DNA from: Pelagihabitans sp947500445
Lineage (GTDB): Bacteria; Bacteroidota; Bacteroidia; Flavobacteriales; Flavobacteriaceae
Reading direction: 5' to 3'
NCBI RefSeq assembly: GCF_050589625.1
Contig: NZ_JBNGOP010000013.1
Location: 62,001-126,000 of the forward strand
Length of the DNA: 64,000 nucleotides
Shown here: positions 18,898-28,068 of the stretch, one piece after another
How the letters are laid out: each line of letters begins with the position of its first letter
How positions within the stretch are numbered: the stretch's first letter is position 1
Made by a program: the position numbers and the translations under genes
The notes under the pieces: model-generated
Told to the model about the DNA's origin: nothing
Database searches by the model: none
What the model saw: the letters and a program-made list of their open reading frames with translations, nothing else

Positions 18898-19314
18898 ATG
18901 AACGAATTGACTATAGGCTTCAAACGTCTCGGAAAAAGAAAGATAAAACAACTTCATATCACCTTTGCCGTTAAACCGGAAACCCTTAAAGCGTTGGTGA
19001 TGGCCTGTGTACGCCATGAAGTAAAAAAGTATAATGAAAAACGGGAAGGTGTTTCCATACTTCCCTTTTTAGGTCCGGCCGAAATTGAAGCGCAAGGACA
19101 AACGGGAAAGATCGCTTTTGGCGATAGCCCGAACAACACCTTGGCGGTGGAAAAAGAAGCGATGGAAAATGCGTTGATCGCTTTTAAAGATGGACTCTAT
19201 CTAGTTTTTATCGATGATGAGGAAATCACCGACCTGGATGCGCCCATACAGTTGTCGGAACAGAGTGTCGTAAGTTTTATCCGGATGACTTTTTTATCCG
19301 GGACGTACTGGTAG
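18898..19314 (+). CDS. Small protein accompanying DUF4132
   Basis: This 138-aa soluble protein has conserved-looking blocks: MACVRHEVKKYNEKREGV, LPFLGPAEIEAQGQTGKIAF, a run of AMENALIAFKDGLYLVFIDD, and a C-terminal VVSFIRMTFLSGTYW. I recall similar small proteins next to DUF4132 genes in other bacteria, but cannot verify this here. Its position, between the DUF4132 gene and the 717-aa HEAT paralogue and 33 bases before the latter, supports a functional link with both. The fold looks alpha/beta. No enzyme motif is seen. Confidence 0.65.
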   Translation: MNELTIGFKRLGKRKIKQLHITFAVKPETLKALVMACVRHEVKKYNEKREGVSILPFLGPAEIEAQGQTGKIAFGDSPNNTLAVEKEAMENALIAFKDGLYLVFIDDEEITDLDAPIQLSEQSVVSFIRMTFLSGTYW

Positions 19315-19347
19315 TTACAAGAATACGTTGGAGCAAAAACAACAAAA

Positions 19348-21501
19348 ATGAAGAAAGAAATAGAAATCATGTTACTTTCCAGGGGAAAGCGACCGTTGAC
19401 CAGAAAAGATCTTAAGGGGTTTTCCAGGGAATACCGCTTGTTGGGCAGGATGTTGTTTTTCGATTTGCCCGAAAACCTAAAAAAACGGTCCAATGTTGAG
19501 GTGTATCAAGAACTCTTCGGGGATGATCTACGCCACGATCCCTGGTCGGGCGAAGAAGGACAAAAGCTGGGTACTTTGGTCTATGGCGCCGTGCGCATGC
19601 CCTACATCCAAAAACTTTGGAACGACCTAGATGATGAAATTTATCAAAGAAACGAATACAACAAGCCCTTTAGGAGTGCCGTTACTACGGGACATCTGGA
19701 CTATAAGCTAACCATTTTTCGCCTTTTGGCCATGTCGTATTCCAAGGGGTTTTCCGATATGTCCATGAAGGAACAGGCACAACTGTGCGGTTACACCAAC
19801 GATGTGGTCATGGGTTATTTCTTTGGAACCGTACTACAACAGGGCCATACCGAATTGCAGGAAACCTTGGTCAACATCGTAAAAGGATCGGATCCGCTAG
19901 GCAAAACGGCACAACAGCACCTAAGGGGATTCTTGCGAAGCGGAAACGTAACAAATTGGGAATTGGTAAAAGAGCTGTTGCTAGTAGGAGCAGAAAAAGA
20001 TCCGGTGCATCAGATTGTTTTGAAGGAGTTGGAACGTTCGCCGATTATGGTACTCGAATATTTTATCGAAGCCATTATCGACCACCGACTGACCGAGCGG
20101 CCATCAGTGGTGAAAACGGTCGATTCCTGGTTTGGTTTCGATAAGGGAACGTCCAAAAGAGAGACTGTCGACGCTTTTTTAAACCATGCTTCCGAGTTCC
20201 TGAAGCATACCGACAAAAGGGACGCTGCCCTATGGCAAGATGATGATATGGCGGCCTATGTGGCCCTATGGGTCATGGCCGTCAATGATGTGGGCTTGGC
20301 ACACCAAAACGTGCTTAAAATGGTGTCCGATGCTACCCTTTCAAAATCAAGGAAACGGTTGGCTCTTTCCTTTGCCTCCAATACCGAGGTGAAAATGGAC
20401 GGGTTGGTCCCTTATTTGGAAAAGAACTGGGGCGAGGATGTGGAATTGGATTATTGGATACTTAAAAATGCGGCCTTCGTTCCCTTGCCCGATGGACTAT
20501 TGCTACGGATAAAAGAAACGGCGGATGCCTTACTTCAAGAAAATCGGGAACCCGTGGATACAAAAGTTCCCATTGCGGCCTCCTTTTACGAATATCTGAT
20601 TGCTGCCGCAGCGGGGGAACAGTTCCTGTTGGTAGCGAACGATTTGGCTTTGATTCCGCCGGAACAACGAAGTTTTATGATGAAACGCCTGTTTCCCGAC
20701 TTCTACAGTAGCACGTGGGCCGTACCGGAAGGATATCGATTTCTTAGCCAACATAATAGGCATAAGGGGTTGCACCTTGATGAAAACAAATGGCAGCGTT
20801 CGGTTTTGCACCGGGCGCTGGCGGACACGGAAGAAGATGTAGTGGCTACGGCCTTGCTCGCTTTGTTCCATTCCGACTTGAATGGGGAGGATACCGACGT
20901 ATTGGCCCGTTTGTTGGAAAGTAACGATGCCGAAATAAGGCTGTTCGCCCTTACCATCATTCTAAAACAGGACGATGGTACGTTGACGGGCATGTTGGAA
21001 AAAGACCTCTATAGTACTATACCGGCGCGACGGTTGGGTGCATTGGAGCTATTGGGCATTTTAAAGCAAAAGGAACGTTGCCTTGAATTTGTGGATAGGG
21101 AAGCCAATGCCTACTTAAAGCGGAAAAAAATACCGGTGGACGAAATCCTTTTGATGGACAGTGTACTCGACAGTACCGATGATGAGAGCGCCCCATATTT
21201 GGAACTGGACGAACAAGAGCTACAAAAAGTAATGGATCTGTTTACCCGAAGGGGTAATACATTGTATCAATTGGCCATGTTGTCCCTTTTAAAGCAGTCC
21301 GAAAGCAATCTGGGGAAAGCGCTCCGGTTTCTAATGCGATCTAAAAACAAGGACCAACGGATCGCCGGATTGGGATTGGCCGACCAATTGGTAAAACAAA
21401 ACAAATGCGCGGCCGTTATAAAAGAGGAAATAACGCGGTTCCGAAAACGAAAGACAATGACCATGAACGAAAAAGTGGTGTTGACCAAGTTTCCGAAGTA
21501 A
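19348..21501 (+). CDS. HEAT-like paralogue of the DUF4132 protein, lacking the DUF4132 domain
   Basis: This 717-aa protein aligns by eye along its length with residues 1-613 of the 1670-aa protein: HDPWSGEEGQKLGTLVYGAV against NPWDGKEGLRLAQLIYGDL, MKEQAQLCGYTNDVVMGYFF against FTEQAQLSGYYQNMGNAYLF, and VKTVDSWFGF against VRAVDTWFGF. It then carries one extra copy of the last repeat unit, at about residues 520-605 and again 632-717 (ARRLGALELLGILKQ and DQRIAGLGLADQLVKQ). It ends where the DUF4132 region would begin and does so with a clean stop. It may be a scaffold or competitor for the full-length protein. This is inference. Confidence 0.8.
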   Translation: MKKEIEIMLLSRGKRPLTRKDLKGFSREYRLLGRMLFFDLPENLKKRSNVEVYQELFGDDLRHDPWSGEEGQKLGTLVYGAVRMPYIQKLWNDLDDEIYQRNEYNKPFRSAVTTGHLDYKLTIFRLLAMSYSKGFSDMSMKEQAQLCGYTNDVVMGYFFGTVLQQGHTELQETLVNIVKGSDPLGKTAQQHLRGFLRSGNVTNWELVKELLLVGAEKDPVHQIVLKELERSPIMVLEYFIEAIIDHRLTERPSVVKTVDSWFGFDKGTSKRETVDAFLNHASEFLKHTDKRDAALWQDDDMAAYVALWVMAVNDVGLAHQNVLKMVSDATLSKSRKRLALSFASNTEVKMDGLVPYLEKNWGEDVELDYWILKNAAFVPLPDGLLLRIKETADALLQENREPVDTKVPIAASFYEYLIAAAAGEQFLLVANDLALIPPEQRSFMMKRLFPDFYSSTWAVPEGYRFLSQHNRHKGLHLDENKWQRSVLHRALADTEEDVVATALLALFHSDLNGEDTDVLARLLESNDAEIRLFALTIILKQDDGTLTGMLEKDLYSTIPARRLGALELLGILKQKERCLEFVDREANAYLKRKKIPVDEILLMDSVLDSTDDESAPYLELDEQELQKVMDLFTRRGNTLYQLAMLSLLKQSESNLGKALRFLMRSKNKDQRIAGLGLADQLVKQNKCAAVIKEEITRFRKRKTMTMNEKVVLTKFPK

Positions 21502-21587
21502 CGGACATTTCCCTGTTTTAGGGGATACTGGCATATACGAGCTGCGTTACCTTTGAACGAGACCAATGGCATTGATGTGTTCGTACA

Positions 21588-21791
21588 ATGAAAAAAATGT
21601 TCCTTAAAAAGCCGCTTTCAAAATTACTGCTCTTGACCATGATCCTTTTGGTACTATGGGTGGTGTTGTTTGCAGACGTCACCTTACAGACACAGCTCGT
21701 CGCTGGTTTCGGGTATCTGGTTGGTCAAGTCATTATCGTCAGCTGTTCCGCCTTGGTAGTGATCTGGTTCGATAAACGTAAAAAAGGGTAG
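21588..21791 (+). CDS. Small two-segment membrane protein
   Basis: This 67-aa protein has two hydrophobic stretches (about residues 12-28 and 38-58) and basic ends (MKKMFLKK and DKRKKG), as expected for a small inner-membrane hairpin. It sits 36 bases before the DUF2071 gene. No family is recognised. Confidence 0.55.
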   Translation: MKKMFLKKPLSKLLLLTMILLVLWVVLFADVTLQTQLVAGFGYLVGQVIIVSCSALVVIWFDKRKKG

Positions 21792-21826
21792 TCCTTACAT
21801 CGGTTAAAAATCCTGAAAGTTGTTCC

Positions 21827-22543
21827 ATGTTAAAAATACCCGTAATGCAGGGAATCATAGACCGTAGGATCCTTATCAATTATACTGTGGATAAGGAAGT
21901 CTTGGAAACCTATTTGCCCGAGCCCTTTGTTCCAAAACTGGTCGGGGGTAAGGGTATCGCCGGTATTTGTTTGATCCGGTTAAAAGGAATACGGCCCAAG
22001 GGATTACCGGAGCAACTCGGGATAGCATCGGAAAATGGTGCCCATAGGATTGCCGTGGAGTGGACGGAGAATGGCAAACGTAGGGAAGGGGTCTACATCC
22101 CTAGAAGGGATACTTCCTCAAAACTGAACGCTTGGGCAGGGGGCTCTCTTTTTCCGGGAGTACATCATTTGGCTGATTTCTCGGTATCTGAAAAAGACGG
22201 GAAGTATGAAGTCGCTTTTAAGAGCGATGACGAAACTTCGTTATCCATAAAGGCCAAGGAGACCAACTACTGGAATACCCAAAGTGTTTTTGAAAATTTG
22301 GAATGCCTTTCCGATTTTTTTGAGAACGGTTCCGTTGGATATTCACCGAACAAGGACCACTTTGATGGTCTGGAGTTAAAGGCCCATAACTGGAAGGTGT
22401 CGCTTTTGGAAGTAACAGCGGTGTATTCCAGTTTTTTTGAGGACCAAGCTATCTTTCCAAAAGGTTCCGTAACCTTTGACAACGCCCTATTGATGAAGGA
22501 CATTGACCATGAATGGATCGGTTTGGGCAAAAAATACCAATAG
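21827..22543 (+). CDS. DUF2071 (YqjF-like) protein
   Basis: This 238-aa protein fits the DUF2071/acetoacetate-decarboxylase-like fold. It has an ILINYTVDKEVLETYLPEPF start, where such proteins describe a ligand-binding beta-cone, then GIAGICLIRLKGIRPKGLPE, an REGVYIPRRDT motif and AWAGGSLFPGVHH. The family is of unknown function in most bacteria. No signal peptide is present. It lies between two small membrane-protein genes with no obvious shared promoter. The length is usual for the family. Confidence 0.7.
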   Translation: MLKIPVMQGIIDRRILINYTVDKEVLETYLPEPFVPKLVGGKGIAGICLIRLKGIRPKGLPEQLGIASENGAHRIAVEWTENGKRREGVYIPRRDTSSKLNAWAGGSLFPGVHHLADFSVSEKDGKYEVAFKSDDETSLSIKAKETNYWNTQSVFENLECLSDFFENGSVGYSPNKDHFDGLELKAHNWKVSLLEVTAVYSSFFEDQAIFPKGSVTFDNALLMKDIDHEWIGLGKKYQ

Positions 22544-22618
22544 CACATGACGGGGCTGTAATGTGGTATAAAACCGTTTGTAAATGTTTTTGAAACCAAG
22601 TGAACAAATCCTATTACG

Positions 22619-23231
22619 ATGAAAAACCTGAAAACACCACTAGGTATTATAGGATTGTGCTACTTCATCTTTGGGCTGGTAATGACTATCGGGATGTTTT
22701 TAGGACAATGGTATCCTTACCTTATCGTATTTCTATGCCATCGGCATCGGTCTCCTCTTTTTGGTAGGCAACGGTTTCACACAATGGCTACCGTATGCTA
22801 CTTTTTGGCAGTTCCTCATAGGGGTCTCACCGATTATGGCATTCTGCGGCTATCTGTACATAAACGAACCATCGGAGGATGTTTTTATCGTTCCACAGGA
22901 TTATCGGGGAAACATAACGGTCATTTATGGGCAAAAAGAAGGAGCTGAAAAAGAATTTGAAGGGAGCAAACGCATCTACCGGATACCTAAGGGCGGTGTT
23001 TTAAAAACGCAATTTCGGGTAAAGGGGAATGCCACCAGTTTGGGAACCTATTATTATGAGGATGACGAAAAAAGACGTACACCTTTGAAAACGTATACCA
23101 GTACGGGACCCCTTCCCGATAGCACTGCAATCTATGTGCATCGGATGATTACGGGAATCAGCACCGACGCCACTGGGTATACCTACCGTTTTCATAAGGC
23201 CTTTGTAGGTCGGCAAAATGAAGTCCCGTAA
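22619..23231 (+). pseudogene. Membrane protein gene with a +1 frameshift
   Basis: The first frame (from ATG 22619) encodes MKNLKTPLGIIGLCYFIFG and a membrane segment up to about 22727, then becomes unlike a protein. The next frame, open from upstream of 22740 to the stop at 23231, continues with a membrane-like YAIGIGLLFLVGNGFTQWLP, another hydrophobic stretch, and a soluble C-terminus (NITVIYGQKEGAEKEFEG). Reading across needs one base to be skipped near 22727-22734 (CGTATTTCTAT). The repaired product would be about 203 aa with three N-terminal membrane segments and a soluble tail. It is either a recent pseudogene or a sequencing error. Confidence 0.7.
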
Positions 23232-23334
23232 GATGGGCGCCACGAAATGTTCCCTTTGGAATACCGCCTTTTGGCTACGGAAGAACCCTGTTTTTGGGGA
23301 TGTTCCAAGACAGTGCAACCATTATTTTTGAAGT

Positions 23335-24330
23335 ATGGTTAAGTTGAAACAACTAGTGTTTTTTGCAAAGAAGTTTCTTTTTATAGGTGTAACGGTATGT
23401 CTGCTCGGTTCGTGCAAAACGGCAAAGGAGACGGTAGTTGCCAATCCCGAAAAACCGGATGTGCTACTTTTTACAAGGGGAACGGCAATTTTTGAAACTG
23501 TGGAAGAATCGGAAGTTGTTTATACGTTGGAGAACATCGATACCACTACTACCATAGGATTATACCAGTACGATGACCTATTGGAAGTAAAAGAGAACAT
23601 GTTGCTTTTTGCCGCAGATCAGTTCGATGCGCTGTTGAACCAGTATCCTAACTCCGAATTCTATCACAAATCGCTGTACAATCTGATTCTTATTCATCGC
23701 ATGATGGCCGATGAACGAGGCGAACGATACTATCTTGATTTGATGTTGAAAAGCAATGCGAACGATAGGGAAGCGAGCGGAAAAACAGGATTGATGGCAA
23801 GCCCTTATGCCAATTTTAAGAATGAGGCCAGTAATCGACTTGTCGACATCTTCATTGGCAAGGGAAATTTTGAAAAAGCATTGGAGTACAAACAATTGAA
23901 CGAGAAGTACTCTTACGAACATTTCTGTGGAAACGCTTATGCAGCGGCCGATCTAAGAAGTGTAACACAATACGCAAAAATTTACTACGGTTTGGGGGAA
24001 ACAAAAAAGGCGGAACGTCTTTTACTTTCCAATCTTTTTAACAACACGCTCTCCGATAATTCAGAGGTAGTACGCTTGGCCTTGGAACTGCTCAAAAAGG
24101 AGTATGATATGGCTTTTTTAAAAACAAGCTTCCATACGGCTATGAACAATGGCTATACGAAGAGGACAACTGATGGGCGTCATGATGATTATTACATCAA
24201 GTATCTCAATATTGAAATTCATGTTCCGTTTTGGAACGAAAAAGCCGTGAGCGATGATGAATCTATAAAAGCGGAACTCAAAAATATGTTAGAAAAGTCA
24301 ACGTTTTATGCCCTGCTGCAAGAACAGTAA
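23335..24330 (+). CDS. TPR-like lipoprotein
   Basis: This 331-aa protein has a long basic N-region followed by FIGVTVCLLGSC, with the lipobox cysteine near residue 27, so it is probably a lipoprotein. The rest is helical and repeat-like: LLNQYPNSEFYHKSLYNLIL, GKGNFEKALEYKQLNEKYS and YGLGETKKAERLLLSNLFNN look like tetratricopeptide helices. No enzyme motif is seen. It could be a TPR adaptor of the envelope. It stands alone, with 103 bases before it (after the frameshifted gene) and 68 after it. Confidence 0.7.
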   Translation: MVKLKQLVFFAKKFLFIGVTVCLLGSCKTAKETVVANPEKPDVLLFTRGTAIFETVEESEVVYTLENIDTTTTIGLYQYDDLLEVKENMLLFAADQFDALLNQYPNSEFYHKSLYNLILIHRMMADERGERYYLDLMLKSNANDREASGKTGLMASPYANFKNEASNRLVDIFIGKGNFEKALEYKQLNEKYSYEHFCGNAYAAADLRSVTQYAKIYYGLGETKKAERLLLSNLFNNTLSDNSEVVRLALELLKKEYDMAFLKTSFHTAMNNGYTKRTTDGRHDDYYIKYLNIEIHVPFWNEKAVSDDESIKAELKNMLEKSTFYALLQEQ

Positions 24331-24398
24331 GTGTTGTTTAATTGTAGTTACTATAGCGCATTAAAACCAGCTGTTGTCGGACCTATCGTAAATGTAAT

Positions 24399-24845
24399 AT
24401 GATCAAGTACGTTCTAATACCATATATCGCTTTGGGCCTAGTATTGTCACTGACAATAGGGGTCGAGTATACCTGTGTGGGAGATGAGCTATTGCCCAAG
24501 TACTACGGTAGCCCGTTTGTGTTCAAACAAAAGTCATTGGTCACTTCTATGGAATACTACTATAGCGTTTCGGGAATTGTTCTGAACGTATTGGTATGGA
24601 GCATTCCCCTGTTTGCAATACACCGTTATATCCAACATCTTAATGCAAAAAAAGCATGGTGGATCGGTTATCGTATCGTTGTGGTACTGCTGCTGGCCTT
24701 TACGACCCTGAACATTATGATAACTTCGGTAGTTGTTGGCCCCGGTTTTCAAAAAGGATGGAATTATTGGTATATCGATATGGAAGAAAACGCCAAAGCC
24801 TATCAAATGCAATGCGAGGGCGAGTGGTCGTTTTTTGTGGAATAG
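24399..24845 (+). CDS. Three-segment membrane protein of unknown function
   Basis: This 148-aa protein has hydrophobic stretches at about residues 4-22, 53-72 and 87-112, so it is an integral membrane protein. A short soluble tail ends with CEGEWSFFVE. No family is recognised. The 251 bases that follow hold no gene, only an element-like CAATTCAAAGTTAAAAC near 25019-25034, a probable degraded element end. Confidence 0.6.
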   Translation: MIKYVLIPYIALGLVLSLTIGVEYTCVGDELLPKYYGSPFVFKQKSLVTSMEYYYSVSGIVLNVLVWSIPLFAIHRYIQHLNAKKAWWIGYRIVVVLLLAFTTLNIMITSVVVGPGFQKGWNYWYIDMEENAKAYQMQCEGEWSFFVE

Positions 24846-25096
24846 TAGAATAATCCGCGAATCTGGTTTTATCATTTTATTGACCGTCCAAGATACTATC
24901 GGAACATCCATCTTTAAAAATGCCTTGGAAAACACCATAGTTCCGATGGTTTGAATCCAAATTAGGTCTTCGCAATGGCAATTTAGGACCAAAAAAAGCC
25001 GTTCTAATTGTTAGTGCCAATTCAAAGTTAAAACGACTCAGGACATTGGTTTACCAGACGTTTGTCAAAACCCGGTGCCCATCACAATAGAAAAGT

Positions 25097-26530
25097 ATGT
25101 TGTTCAAAAAGAAACCGAAACTGCCGATAACGGCAGAAGATCAGATTTGGGTGGAAGAATCCCTCTCTTTTTTAAAAGAGCGCTTGGGCGAAACATCCCT
25201 TTTGGAAATACCGACCGTAGTGCTTTCCGCCGACTTTTTCCCTAGGGAATTTGACGGTACGGAAGCCGATGCGCAGCATATTCTTCAACAGTGTATGGCA
25301 TTGATGGACATTCCGGAAGGAAAAGTACTTTTGGAATACTACTCCGAAGAAAATAGGTATTTGGACGATGGTACCCTTTTGAGCTCGTCGGCCGATATTT
25401 TTGGGAAGTCCGCCGGAGCTGCGGGCACCTATCAAAAACAAAAGGGGAAGGCCATTATCCGTATCGAACGGGGACAATTGAAACATACGGAAACGCTTGT
25501 TGCCACCATTGCCCATGAACTGTCCCATGAAAAACTGCTGGGAGAAGGTCGCATTATCCAGAACGACGAGTACCTGACGGACCTTACGGCCATTGTCTAC
25601 GGGTTTGGGATTTTTATTGCAAATGCCAAATTTCAGTTTTCGGCCGGTGGGGATAATGGTTTTGGGTGGCAAATGAAAAGTCAGGGCTATTTGCCGGAAC
25701 AGATCAGCGCTTACGCCATGGCAAGCTTATCCCTTAAAAAAAAGGAACAGGAGCACCCTTACCTAAACCAATTGGGTAAGTCGGTTCGCAACTATTTTGA
25801 GCAAAGCTTAGCTTTTCTGCAATCCAGGGAGAACGAAAAAGACCCTTCGTTATTTTGGCAACGGTCCCAACAAACTGTGGCGGAACAAACCTTGGAGCGT
25901 ATCGGTGAAACGAAGGAAGTAGCGCAAAAGGAAGTTTCCAAAGAAACGCGGGAACGGCTACAAAAGGAATTGGCCAGGGCATGCCTGGAGGTAGATCTCG
26001 ATACCGCGGGAACATTATTGGCCCAAGGCGTTGATCCGAACTATGTGGGGTTGGGCGGATCGCCATTGTCCATGGCCGTAATGCGAAACAGCATAACGCT
26101 TATCGAATTGTTACTGCGGTACGGCGCCGACCTAAATTTTTCGGATTCCGATAGCATGATGGACAAGTTCCCCTTAATGGTCGCCTGCAAGGACTCGAAC
26201 CATGCGATGATGCAGTATTTGATCGATTTGGGTGCCTTGGTAAACGTTGTGAGCGGAAATGGCGAAAGTGTACTGCAAGTTGCGGTCAATACCGGAAATA
26301 CCGAAACGGTCGATTTTTTGCTCGAACGAGGTGCCCATATCGAAATTCGATCGGGCAGTTGGATGGGCCGTGGGGAAACCCCTATCTGTGCCGCAGTTTG
26401 GAACAACGATACGGAAATGGTCTCCTTTTTAGCAAAAAAAGGCGCAAAGACAAAACCGATACGAAAGTTAAAACGACATGAGATGCACCCTAAAATGGTG
26501 AAATTTTTGAAGTCGCGAAAATACCTCTGA
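25097..26530 (+). CDS. HExxH-domain and ankyrin-repeat protein
   Basis: In this 477-aa protein residues of about 139-143 form HELSH within IAHELSHEKLLGEGR, followed by EYLTDLTAIVYGFGIFIANA. HExxH followed by a conserved glutamate some 20 residues later is the layout of gluzincin-type zinc peptidases, so the N-terminal half may be a metallopeptidase-like domain. Activity is not established. Residues of about 290-475 are ankyrin repeats (LLLRYGADLNFSDSDS, GNTETVDFLLERGAHIEIRS), which bind other proteins. No signal peptide is present. The macro-domain gene starts four bases after its stop, so the two are very likely co-translated partners. Confidence 0.75.
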   Translation: MLFKKKPKLPITAEDQIWVEESLSFLKERLGETSLLEIPTVVLSADFFPREFDGTEADAQHILQQCMALMDIPEGKVLLEYYSEENRYLDDGTLLSSSADIFGKSAGAAGTYQKQKGKAIIRIERGQLKHTETLVATIAHELSHEKLLGEGRIIQNDEYLTDLTAIVYGFGIFIANAKFQFSAGGDNGFGWQMKSQGYLPEQISAYAMASLSLKKKEQEHPYLNQLGKSVRNYFEQSLAFLQSRENEKDPSLFWQRSQQTVAEQTLERIGETKEVAQKEVSKETRERLQKELARACLEVDLDTAGTLLAQGVDPNYVGLGGSPLSMAVMRNSITLIELLLRYGADLNFSDSDSMMDKFPLMVACKDSNHAMMQYLIDLGALVNVVSGNGESVLQVAVNTGNTETVDFLLERGAHIEIRSGSWMGRGETPICAAVWNNDTEMVSFLAKKGAKTKPIRKLKRHEMHPKMVKFLKSRKYL

Positions 26531-26534
26531 TACT

Positions 26535-27047
26535 ATGGAACATGTAAAAGTTTTAGATCGGTCCGTACCGATTACGGCCGTTGGTTACGACTTGGTGGTG
26601 GCCCCTTGCAACCAGACCTTGGCCGTTTCGGGTATCCATTCCGCGATACCTATGGTCATCTCGGAACACCGATACCTGCTGGGACAGCAAGGAAAGATCA
26701 GGGATGAAAATCCGATAATACGATCGGGCGACACCTTTGTCGTTGCCAATGAACGGCCACAGCTGCCAGATCTGCTTTATGCGGTATTGGCCATGGCGTC
26801 GGAAGTGGAGCCCGAGAAACAGCTCGAACGTTTCTATACCAATCTTTTGGAGAAAGCCGTTATGTTGGGGGCAAAAACGATCGGCATCCCTAGTTTGAGT
26901 ACGGGCATTTTTGGATATCCAGAACGGCTGGTGGTCGATGTCGGGAAGCTAACCTTCTTAAAATTCAAACAGTTCGATCGCATCGGTATGCACTGTTATA
27001 ACGATAGCTATTACAAACTGTTTTCGGAACAAACCGAGGTACAATAA
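26535..27047 (+). CDS. Divergent macro-domain protein
   Basis: This 170-aa protein fits the macro-domain fold: DLVVAPCNQTLAVSGIHSAI aligns with the usual V-N-A-A-N-x-x-L-x-x-G-G-G-V-x-x-A-I, and AKTIGIPSLSTGIFGYPERL with the conserved late glycine-rich loop. Macro domains bind or hydrolyse ADP-ribose and related nucleotides. Here the early N-A-A-N and triple-glycine loops are altered (APCN and VSG), so ligand or activity may differ. The gene is four bases from the HExxH-ankyrin gene, suggesting a common complex or an effector-antidote type pairing. That is inference. Confidence 0.75.
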   Translation: MEHVKVLDRSVPITAVGYDLVVAPCNQTLAVSGIHSAIPMVISEHRYLLGQQGKIRDENPIIRSGDTFVVANERPQLPDLLYAVLAMASEVEPEKQLERFYTNLLEKAVMLGAKTIGIPSLSTGIFGYPERLVVDVGKLTFLKFKQFDRIGMHCYNDSYYKLFSEQTEVQ

Positions 27048-27156
27048 AGGGGGAGGTGGCAGGAACGAAACAGGAGGATGTTGGAATGTTATAGGTACAA
27101 CGGAAAAGAAAGTACCGTTAGCCCAAAAAGTCTAAATAAGTTCATTGATAGATACC

Positions 27157-28062
27157 ATGGAACAAATAAAAATTTTAGTATTCGCATTGGTTTCGTTCCT
27201 CTCACAGGAGGACCATCCGATTGGCGCAAAATCGGCCGAAATCTATGTAAATAGGCAAACAAAACAGATTCGTTTGTGCCAGTACGACCTGTATAGTCTG
27301 GAACAGTATCGGGACCGGGCCAAAACCGCCTTGGATATCCTCATGCGCACCACACAATTGGTACCCCAATTGTCCCCGATACGAATGACCTCTAAAACGT
27401 TTTATGAAGATGATGGTAAGTTGAACGCCATTCTGTACCTCGATTATAAGAACGAGAGGGATTTGCGCAACATTTCAATATATGCCGATTCCATAGGAAA
27501 TTGGAGTTATCCGCACTTGGAGGAGTATGGGTATTCGCTTAAAACAGGTAGCCCGGATGAGCGGTACGTTCGGTTCTCCCCCGAGGAAGACCTCCATTTT
27601 ACCATGGAACGAAAAGAATACCTTTTTGATGGAATGTATAGTTTATTGGAAGCGTACGAGCAACTACGGGCCGCTAGGTTTATCCCCATGCAAGAACGGT
27701 TTTCGGCAAAGGATTTTAAAAGAATACGAAATTTTATCTTTAAAAATGGGGACAGAAAAACGTTTCGAAATTTCGATAACCACAATCCCCATTATCGTTT
27801 TAATGGTTTTGATGTGTATTTGGGTACCGGTGATCAGCGGGGCTTACTTTTGGAGGATGAAGTACAGAAGAAAGCGTATATCGAATTGATCATACGGGCC
27901 GATCAAAACCACACGCTTTACCTTGGCTCCAAAGAAAGGGCGAATAGCGGTAACGGGCTGTCGTTAGCGGAAGGGAATGTATACTGGCACAATAGCAACG
28001 GTGGCAACGAAGCGCATTTGATCGCTATTTTGAAGGAGATAAAGACCCAGATGGACAAGTAA
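27157..28062 (+). CDS. Protein of unknown function, possibly exported
   Basis: The ATG at 27157 (MEQIKILVFALVSFLSQ) gives a 301-aa product with a short hydrophobic start that may be a signal peptide; an in-frame TTG at 27145 is less likely. The remaining sequence is charged and rich in aromatic residues, with a DGMYSLLEAYEQLRAARFIP helix near residue 160. No family is recognised. It overlaps nothing and is six bases before the next gene, so the two probably form an operon. Confidence 0.6.
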   Translation: MEQIKILVFALVSFLSQEDHPIGAKSAEIYVNRQTKQIRLCQYDLYSLEQYRDRAKTALDILMRTTQLVPQLSPIRMTSKTFYEDDGKLNAILYLDYKNERDLRNISIYADSIGNWSYPHLEEYGYSLKTGSPDERYVRFSPEEDLHFTMERKEYLFDGMYSLLEAYEQLRAARFIPMQERFSAKDFKRIRNFIFKNGDRKTFRNFDNHNPHYRFNGFDVYLGTGDQRGLLLEDEVQKKAYIELIIRADQNHTLYLGSKERANSGNGLSLAEGNVYWHNSNGGNEAHLIAILKEIKTQMDK

Positions 28063-28068
28063 GGGGAA

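Noticed and set aside
24940..24970. A T-arm-like GGTTTGAATCC near 24949, suggesting a tRNA
   Set aside because: No acceptor stem, D-arm or anticodon arm can be formed at the required distances and no CCA end is present.
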